Below, piece after piece: positions 1 to 4,975 of a DNA stretch of 6,018 nucleotides. Positions within the stretch are counted from its first letter, which is position 1. Every line of letters starts with the position of its first letter. Below the pieces are notes generated by a model. The model had not been told where the DNA came from. It saw only the letters and a list, made by a program, of their open reading frames with translations, and made no database searches. The DNA comes from Xanthobacteraceae bacterium. Lineage in GTDB: Bacteria; Pseudomonadota; Alphaproteobacteria; Rhizobiales; Xanthobacteraceae. Location: positions 1 to 6,018 of the forward strand of contig JASHRR010000784.1 in the NCBI GenBank assembly GCA_030037185.1, given 5' to 3'. Made by a program: the position numbers and the translations under genes.

Positions 1-1
1 C

Positions 2-514
2 ACGACCTACATCCATATCGAATACTTGCAGATGTTCCGCCGCATCTATACCGACGGCCGCCCGTTCCCGGCAGATACCGACAGTTCGTTCATGGGTTAC
101 TCGGTCGGCAAGTGGGTCGACACCGACGGTGACGGACGGTTTGATGAGCTCTTGGTTGAAATGCGATTCCTGAAAAGCCAGCGCGCATTCGATTCGAGCG
201 GCATTCCGCTTCATCCCGACGGCAAGACCATCGTCTATGAGCGGTTCTATCAGGACAACGACGAGCCCGACGTGCTCAATGACGAGGTCACCACCATCGA
301 CGACGCTTTGACCCGGCCGTGGACCGTCACCAAGCACTACAACCGTGTCCGCAACCCGATCTGGGTCGAGGCAATATGCTCGGAGAATAACGACCACCTC
401 AAGATCGGCAAGGAAACGTATATGCGCAGCGCCGATGGACTCCTCATGCCGGCCAAGAAGGGCCAGCGCCCGCCGGACCTGAGATATTTCAACAGCCGGG
501 GCGCGACCAAGTGA
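2..514 (+). CDS. Hypothetical protein, C-terminal part (5' end outside window)
   Basis: The reading frame is open from the left edge (T-T-Y-I-H-I-E-Y before the TTG at 26) to TGA at 512-514, so the true start lies upstream and about 170 C-terminal residues are visible. No function is known to me. The layout resembles a family of hypothetical proteins common in Bradyrhizobium and relatives: an FRRIYTDGR strand, then YSVGKW, a D-x-SG-x-P segment, an ERF segment, and LTRPWTV near the end. The pattern suggests a beta-rich domain; this is recalled family resemblance, not a search result. An aspartate-rich loop DTDGDGRFDE at 119-148 looks like a Ca2+-binding DxDxDG loop. The C-terminus (PPDLRYF) is intact. 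Any signal peptide would be upstream and cannot be seen. The next gene starts 176 nt downstream on the same strand, so linkage is possible but not shown. Being a real coding region is much surer than any role. Confidence 0.8.
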   Translation, partial: TTYIHIEYLQMFRRIYTDGRPFPADTDSSFMGYSVGKWVDTDGDGRFDELLVEMRFLKSQRAFDSSGIPLHPDGKTIVYERFYQDNDEPDVLNDEVTTIDDALTRPWTVTKHYNRVRNPIWVEAICSENNDHLKIGKETYMRSADGLLMPAKKGQRPPDLRYFNSRGATK

Positions 515-572
515 ACCGGGAGCGCAGAAAACACACTCAGACCTCCTCCGCAAGGAGCGCTCCCCGTGGGGG

Positions 573-613
573 CGCGTCTCGAACCACGGCTGAGCCGACC
601 GCCTCGAGACGCG
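573..613. repeat. Perfect 10-bp inverted repeat with inner hairpin
   Basis: The arms CGCGTCTCGA (573-582) and TCGAGACGCG (604-613) are exact reverse complements separated by 21 nt. That spacer contains a second stem, CGGC (587-590) and GCCG (594-597), around a TGA loop. As RNA this would fold into a two-tier stem. It lies 59 nt after the upstream stop codon and 78 nt before the downstream start, so it could be a terminator-like structure, a leader element or a protein-binding site. The sequence alone does not decide. Confidence 0.5.
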
Positions 614-676
614 GCGGTCCTGAGCAAGAGGCCTGATTTTTGCTTTGTCGAAACAGATACCAAGAAAGCACATACC

Positions 677-682
677 AAGGAG
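677..682 (+). promoter_or_regulatory. Strong ribosome binding site (AAGGAG)
   Basis: AAGGAG sits 8 nt before the ATG at 691, near-ideal Shine-Dalgarno spacing. It fixes the start of the haem/propeller gene at 691, rather than at the in-frame TTG at 640, which would put 17 unlikely residues ahead of the signal peptide. Confidence 0.85.
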
Positions 683-690
683 TGATCATT

Positions 691-2355
691 ATGCGAATGA
701 ACCACGTCCTGTTGTCGACCGCGGCATGTCTCGGGCTGGCGCTCGCGGCCCTCGGCCCCGTCACGGCAAACGCCGCGCCTGGGCTTTCCGGACAGGTGAC
801 CGGGCCGCAAGGCGGCATGGAGGGTGTCCTGGTCACCGTGAAGAAGAACGGCTCGACCATCGCCTATACGGTGGTGAGCGATGCGCAGGGCCGCTACAGC
901 TTCCCGCCCGGAAAGATCGAAGGCGGCGAGTATGTCCTGCGCATTCGTGCGACCGGCTTCGACCTCGACGGCGGCGAGCGGGACGGCACGCTGAAGGCGG
1001 CGATCGATCCGCAGAATCCGACCACGGCTGACCTCAAGCTCAAGCCAACCCACAATCTGGCCTCTCAGCTCGTCAACGCCGAATGGATGATGAGCATGCC
1101 CGGCACTGTTGATCAGAAGGCCCAGCTGCTCAATTGCGTCGGCTGCCACACTCTGGAGCGCATCGTGCGCTCGACCCACAACGCCGACGAGTTCACCCAG
1201 GTCGTCTACCGGATGGCGAACTACGCGCAGGTGAGCCAGCCCATCAAGCCGCAGAAGCGGATGGATCCGGAATGGGCGCCCAAGCCGGAGTCGTTCCGCA
1301 AGTTCGCGGAATTCCTCGCCAGCATCAACCTGTCCGAAACGGAAAAGTGGAAGTATGCGCTCAAAGTCCTGCCGCGTCCCTCCGGCCGCGCCACCAAGGT
1401 GCTCATCACCGAATACGACCTGCCGCGCCCGACCATCGAGCCGCATGACGTAATCCTCGATAGGAGGGGCATGGTGTGGTACTCGAATTTCGGCGAGCAG
1501 TACCTCGGCAAGATGGATCCGAAAACGGGCGCCCACGCGGAGATTCCGCTACCCGAATTCAAGCAGGGCTTCCCGGTCGGCACCCTCGATCTTGAGATCG
1601 ACAAGGCCGGCGAGATGTGGATCGGCATGATGTTTCAGGGCGCCATTGCGAAGTTCGATCCCGGCACGGAGCAGTTCAAATTCTATCCGATCCCCAAGGA
1701 GAAGAACGACAACGTGACCCAGCTGAACATGCTGGGCCTGGAGCACCAGGTGGACGGCAAGATCTGGACCAACAATGCCGGCAACCAGGAGGTCTACCGC
1801 ATCGATCTGGCGTCGGGGAAATACGAGACGCTGGCCCCGATGAAAGAGATCACTACGCCCGGCAACCACACGATTTACGGCATCGCGTCTGACTCTAAGA
1901 ACAATCTCTGGCTCATGGAATTCCAGGACAACTACATCGGCAAGGTCGACGCCAGGACGCTTGCCATGAGCTTCTACCGCGCCCCGACGGATCGCTCGCG
2001 CAACCGCCGCGGCATCATGGACGAGCAGGACCGGCTGTGGTTTGCGGAGTACCGCGGCAACAAGATCGGCATGTTCGACACCAGGGAAGAAAGCTTCAAG
2101 GAATGGGCACTGCCGACCCCGTGGACCGGGCCGTACTACCCGGCCGTCGACAGGAACGGCGAGATCTGGACCGGCGGCATGACCACCGACCGCGTGGTGC
2201 GGCTCGATCCCAAGACCAGCCAGACGGTCGAATATTTCCTGCCCAAGGACACCAACATCCGCCGCGTCTTTGTGGACAACACGACGACACCGGTGTCCTT
2301 CTGGACCGGCAGCAACCACGGCGCCTCGATTGTCAAAGTGGAGCCGTTGGATTAG
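691..2355 (+). CDS. Exported three-domain protein: carboxypeptidase-regulatory-like, cytochrome c and Vgb-like beta-propeller
   Basis: 554 residues. Residues 1-28 form a Sec signal peptide (MRMNH, hydrophobic core, ANA-A cleavage motif), so the product is periplasmic or secreted. Residues about 31-117 look like a carboxypeptidase-regulatory/CnaB-type beta-sandwich (GQVTGPQGGMEGVLVTV, DAQGRYSF). Residues about 118-228 are a c-type haem domain: CVGCH at 149-153 gives covalent haem attachment and the proximal His153; Met175 or Met191 could be the distal ligand. Residues about 235-554 carry exactly seven W-x(n)-[IL/V]-x-[KR]-x-[DE] repeats, with Trp at 263, 310, 359, 407, 450, 493 and 538, as in the seven-bladed propeller of virginiamycin B lyase (Vgb). 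Database names such as 'virginiamycin B lyase' should be read as fold only: the His/Glu pair I recall for Vgb is not seen in any single blade. A role in periplasmic electron transfer or redox-linked substrate binding is inferred. Haem attachment would need the cytochrome c maturation system. The start is fixed by AAGGAG. Confidence 0.92.
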   Translation: MRMNHVLLSTAACLGLALAALGPVTANAAPGLSGQVTGPQGGMEGVLVTVKKNGSTIAYTVVSDAQGRYSFPPGKIEGGEYVLRIRATGFDLDGGERDGTLKAAIDPQNPTTADLKLKPTHNLASQLVNAEWMMSMPGTVDQKAQLLNCVGCHTLERIVRSTHNADEFTQVVYRMANYAQVSQPIKPQKRMDPEWAPKPESFRKFAEFLASINLSETEKWKYALKVLPRPSGRATKVLITEYDLPRPTIEPHDVILDRRGMVWYSNFGEQYLGKMDPKTGAHAEIPLPEFKQGFPVGTLDLEIDKAGEMWIGMMFQGAIAKFDPGTEQFKFYPIPKEKNDNVTQLNMLGLEHQVDGKIWTNNAGNQEVYRIDLASGKYETLAPMKEITTPGNHTIYGIASDSKNNLWLMEFQDNYIGKVDARTLAMSFYRAPTDRSRNRRGIMDEQDRLWFAEYRGNKIGMFDTREESFKEWALPTPWTGPYYPAVDRNGEIWTGGMTTDRVVRLDPKTSQTVEYFLPKDTNIRRVFVDNTTTPVSFWTGSNHGASIVKVEPLD

Positions 2356-2494
2356 GCCGTATCAGCCGCCACGGCGCCGGCCACAGGAAAGCCGGTCGCC
2401 GGGCGCGCCAGTGCAACCGGGATTTTAGTTGGGGGTCTTGCGCTGCCCCCGACCCGGGCTAGCGCCTCTGTTTGCTATATGTTGCCGAAGCGGG
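2356..2494. other. Intergenic region with terminator-like stems
   Basis: This 139-nt gap separates the propeller gene from the M24 gene. A hairpin at 2373-2400 pairs GGCG-CCGGC with GCCGG-T-CGCC (one bulged base, 9-nt loop), starting 18 nt after the stop codon. A second possible stem pairs GGGGG (2431-2435) with CCCCC (2446-2450). Neither is followed by a T-run. An AT-rich TATAT occurs at 2476-2480, but I found no well-spaced -35 partner. Confidence 0.4.
2373..2400 (+). terminator. Possible terminator hairpin after the haem/propeller gene
   Basis: The stem pairs GGCG (2373-2376) plus CCGGC (2377-2381) with GCCGG (2391-2395) plus CGCC (2397-2400). One T is bulged and the loop is CACAGGAAA. 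It is placed 18 nt after the TAG stop. There is no U-tract, so it may be only a 3'-end stabilising stem or part of a Rho-dependent end. Confidence 0.35.
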
Positions 2495-3739
2495 ATGAGC
2501 GAAGCATCAGGCACGCGCCGCCAAACCAAAGACGTCGAGGCTGCCACTCTGCCCTTGCCTGCGCTGCGGCTGCCATCCGACCTGCAACCGCTGTTCGAGC
2601 AGAGCTATCCGCGCTTTTCTGATGCCGAGTATGGCCGCCGCAATGCCGCCATCGCGCGCGCGATGGAGGCGGCGGGCGCAGACCATGCGCTCATCGTCAC
2701 GGCGCACAATGTCGGCAATGCGACCCGCTGGATGACGGGGTGGCCGGGCACGGCGGAAGCCCTGCTGCTGTTCCGGCCCGGCGAGCGGATGGTGATGTTC
2801 GTCGAGTACTACAACCACCTGCCGCTGGCGCGCCAGATGGCCCGCGACGCCGAGGTGCGGTGGGGCGAACAGAAAGGCATCGCCAAGGTCATCGAGGAGC
2901 TTGCCCGTCGCGGCGGCCGGCGCATCGGCGTGATCGGGCCGCTCAGCGGCCCGAGATGGAAGGCGCTGGAGGCGCAGTTCGAGCTGATCAGCCTCGATGC
3001 CGAATACATCAGCCTGCGGCTCGTCAAGTCGGCGGAGGAGATCGCCTGGCTGCGCATCGGCGCGGCTTTGAGCGATGCCGGAATGGCTGCGCTCGTCGCC
3101 GGCACGCGTGCGGGCATGACCGAGCATGAACTCGGCAACATGATCGAGCGCGCCTTCGTCGGCCGCGGCGGCGCGCACGTCATTCATTTCATCGGCTCGA
3201 CCCCGATGGCGGACCCGGACGTCTGCGTGCCGCGGCAATTCACGTCACGTCGCAGGATCGAGCGCGGCGACTTCGTGTTCTGCGAGCTATCGGCCGCCTG
3301 GTGGGACTATTCCGGCCAGGTGCTGCGCGGCTTTGCGGTCGAAGCCGAGCCGACCCCGCTTTACCGCGAGCTGCACGCTGCCGCCTGTGCGGCGTTCGCG
3401 TCCGTCACCAGCGCGATCCGGCCGGGCGCGCTGCCGCAGAGCCTGGTCGACGCATCGAGGATCATCGAAGAAAGCGGTTTTACGACCTGCGATGATCTCG
3501 TGCACGGCTATGGCGGCGGCTATCTGCCTCCGATCATCGGCTCAAACAGCCGTCCGGCCGGACCGATACCCGCCTTCCCGCTGGAGGAGAACATGTGCCT
3601 GGTGGTGCAGCCCAATGTGATCACGCGCGACCTCAAGGCCGGCGTTCAGTTCGGCGAACTGGTGCGGGTCACCGCAATGGGGTTTGAATCCTTGCATCGC
3701 ACGCCGCATGGTATGTTCCGGGCCGGGCAGGTGATTTGA
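2495..3739 (+). CDS. M24 (creatinase / Xaa-Pro peptidase fold) protein with degenerate metal site
   Basis: 414 residues from ATG 2495 (MSEASG). In-frame codons further upstream (e.g. 2429) add residues unlike the family, and the ribosome binding site is weak. Residues about 40-175 match the creatinase N-terminal domain (YGRRNAAIARAMEAAGAD; later RIGVIGP). Residues about 185-414 match the C-terminal pita-bread domain (VKSAEEIAWLR, GMTEHELG, ERGDFVFCEL). M24 peptidases bind two metals through Asp, Asp, His, Glu, Glu. By hand alignment these are Glu264, Gln275 (correct 11-residue spacing), Gly341 (after His337), Gln372 and Gly387 (Glu388 adjacent). The His that assists catalysis in aminopeptidase P aligns with Arg247. 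A metallopeptidase is therefore doubtful. Creatinase shows that this fold can work without metals, so a metal-free hydrolase or a binding protein is possible. An automatic 'Xaa-Pro peptidase' label would be risky. The FAH gene follows after 50 nt, suggesting an operon. No signal peptide is seen, so it is probably cytoplasmic. Confidence 0.87.
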   Translation: MSEASGTRRQTKDVEAATLPLPALRLPSDLQPLFEQSYPRFSDAEYGRRNAAIARAMEAAGADHALIVTAHNVGNATRWMTGWPGTAEALLLFRPGERMVMFVEYYNHLPLARQMARDAEVRWGEQKGIAKVIEELARRGGRRIGVIGPLSGPRWKALEAQFELISLDAEYISLRLVKSAEEIAWLRIGAALSDAGMAALVAGTRAGMTEHELGNMIERAFVGRGGAHVIHFIGSTPMADPDVCVPRQFTSRRRIERGDFVFCELSAAWWDYSGQVLRGFAVEAEPTPLYRELHAAACAAFASVTSAIRPGALPQSLVDASRIIEESGFTTCDDLVHGYGGGYLPPIIGSNSRPAGPIPAFPLEENMCLVVQPNVITRDLKAGVQFGELVRVTAMGFESLHRTPHGMFRAGQVI

Positions 3740-3789
3740 GGCCGGGGCGCGGGACGCCCGCGGTCCGGGAGCAAAAGGGTCCTCGTTCC

Positions 3790-4647
3790 ATGAAACTGTG
3801 CCGCTACGACGACGACAGGATCGGTCTTGTTCGGGGCCGCAACGTGCATGACGTGTCGGACATTGTCGACGCCCTGCCGCCGTTGCGATATCCCGTGCCA
3901 TTCGGCGACCAACTGATCGCGCATCTTGAAAGGCTGCGGCACCGCATGGATCGGCTTGCCGATGATGCGGCGCCCCGGCCGCTCGAGGAGGTCAGCTTGT
4001 TAAGTCCCGTCGCCACTCCCTCCAAGATCATCGGTACACCCGTCAACTATCGCGCGCACGTCGAAGAGGCCCGCCGCGATCCGCAGATCTCGGTCTTTCA
4101 TGGCGACAAGCCGCGTTCGATCGAGGAGCAGGGGCTGTTCCTGAAGGCGTCGAGTTCGCTGGTCGGTCCGTCGGAAGGCGTCGCCATCAGGTTTGCCGAC
4201 CGCCGCACCGACCACGAGGCCGAGCTTGGCGTGGTGATCGGCCGCAAAACCGGGCCGATCGCGGAGGCGGATGCCTTGGGGGTCGTCGCCGGCTACGCCA
4301 TCGCCCTCGACATGGTGGTGCGCGGCAAGGAGGATCGCAGCTTCCGCAAGTCGCCGGACAGCTATGCGGTGCTGGGCCCGTGGCTGGTCACCGCCGACGA
4401 GATTCCCGACCCCGGCGCGCTTGATTTCACGTTGCACGTCAATGGCGAACTGCGGCAGGCCGCAAACACGCGCGAAATGATCATCGGCGTGGCCCGCCAG
4501 ATTTCCTGGGCCGCGTCGGTCTATACGCTCTACCCGGGCGATATCATCATGTCAGGAACCTGCCAGGGCGTGGCGCCGGTCAAACCCGGCGACGTGATGA
4601 CGGTTGCGTTCGAGCGCATCGGCGAGATGACGGTCCCGGTGCGTTGA
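3790..4647 (+). CDS. Fumarylacetoacetate hydrolase (FAH) family protein
   Basis: 285 residues, the usual length for FAHD-type enzymes. The ATG at 3790 gives MKLCRYDDD, the typical family N-terminus; the in-frame TTG at 3736 adds 18 uncharacteristic residues. An AAAGGG stretch lies at 3774-3779. Residues 1 to about 60 are the small N-terminal domain; about 75-285 are the FAH catalytic fold. Visible motifs are IIGTPVNYRAH (80-90, with NY and His90), LKASSS (Lys119), DHEAELGVVIG with metal ligands Glu143 and Glu145, the third ligand Asp174 in ALDMVV, LGPWLVTADE, and YPGDIIMSGT. The usual GTPxGV near the end reads GTCQGV. The family (FAH, acylpyruvases, HpcE/HHDD isomerase-decarboxylases) cleaves or decarboxylates oxo-acids in aromatic and amino-acid breakdown using Mg2+ or Mn2+. 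The site looks intact, so an active cytoplasmic enzyme is expected. Substrate is unknown. It probably shares a transcript with the M24 gene 50 nt upstream and ends facing the minus-strand amidohydrolase. Confidence 0.92.
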   Translation: MKLCRYDDDRIGLVRGRNVHDVSDIVDALPPLRYPVPFGDQLIAHLERLRHRMDRLADDAAPRPLEEVSLLSPVATPSKIIGTPVNYRAHVEEARRDPQISVFHGDKPRSIEEQGLFLKASSSLVGPSEGVAIRFADRRTDHEAELGVVIGRKTGPIAEADALGVVAGYAIALDMVVRGKEDRSFRKSPDSYAVLGPWLVTADEIPDPGALDFTLHVNGELRQAANTREMIIGVARQISWAASVYTLYPGDIIMSGTCQGVAPVKPGDVMTVAFERIGEMTVPVR

Positions 4648-4975
4648 GGCACATTAACCCACAGACGCCGGGCCGCCGGTTGGCTGCAACCCGGGCGGCA
4701 GAGCGGCATCCTCTCCATTGCGTCTGCGACAAATGAAACGCGAGACCCAGCCGGTGGCGGAGGACGCGGGAGACGCCGCAGCACCTTGAGTGCGATCGGG
4801 CAATGCCATTCTGGCCAAGGTTCCAACCACCACGGAGTGCGGTCTGCGGTCGAATATCGAGCCGAGCGTGCGCACCCCGCAGCCTTGCTTATCCGGTGAG
4901 CAGACACCCGATCACAAATCACGATCGGCGACGCAGTCGCGCCCGCGTGGCGCCCTTGCGGTCGAGCCGAACTGG
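4648..4975. other. Convergent intergenic region, no convincing gene
   Basis: This 328-nt stretch lies between the 3' ends of the FAH gene and the minus-strand amidohydrolase gene. It contains a hairpin just after the FAH stop (4672-4699), an inverted repeat CCGATC (4908-4913) / GATCGG (4923-4928), and a short stem GCGAC-GCA-GTCGC (4928-4940) just beyond the amidohydrolase stop. These may serve as transcription ends from either side; none has a T-run. A 73-codon minus-strand frame (4654-4875, GTG start) crosses the gap, but its protein is low in complexity, unrecognised and has no clear ribosome binding site. I do not call it a gene. Confidence 0.6.
4672..4699 (+). terminator. Possible terminator hairpin after the FAH gene
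   Basis: GCCGCC (4672-4677) plus GGTT (4678-4681) pairs with AACC (4688-4691) plus GGCGGC (4694-4699). The loop is 6 nt and there is a 2-nt bulge. It begins 25 nt after the FAH stop codon, where a terminator for the M24-FAH transcript would be expected. No U-tract follows, so this is tentative. Confidence 0.4.

Larger units (their letters stand above)
515..690. other. Intergenic region with nested inverted repeats
   Basis: This 176-nt gap holds several inverted repeats but no gene. They are: a 10-bp palindrome GGAGCGCTCC (554-563); a hairpin at 558-576 with CCCC/GGGG closing a GTG loop and three further pairs below one mismatch; and a perfect 10-bp inverted repeat CGCGTCTCGA (573-582) / TCGAGACGCG (604-613). 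The spacer of the last contains a smaller CGGC-TGA-GCCG hairpin (587-597). The structures may end transcription of the upstream gene or act as an operator or leader for the downstream one. No T-run follows directly; the nearest is TTTTT at 637-641, too far away for a classical intrinsic terminator. No convincing -35/-10 pair was found. Confidence 0.45.

Noticed and set aside
337..1536. Minus-strand open frame of 399 codons
   Set aside because: It lies opposite the end of the first gene and the signal-peptide/haem region of a clearly real plus-strand gene. Its Arg/Gly/His-rich protein matches no family and it is an expected antisense artefact of high G/C third positions.
1549..2319. Minus-strand open frame of 256 codons
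   Set aside because: It is antisense to the propeller repeats. The composition is Val/His/Arg-biased with no recognisable domain.
691..2355. Streptogramin (virginiamycin B) resistance gene
   Set aside because: Only the propeller fold is shared. The protein is exported, carries haem c, and no blade shows the expected catalytic His/Glu pair.
2475..2480. CTATAT as a -10 promoter box for the M24 gene
   Set aside because: No -35-like hexamer lies 16-18 nt upstream. The nearest, CTTGCG at 2437-2442, is 32 nt away.
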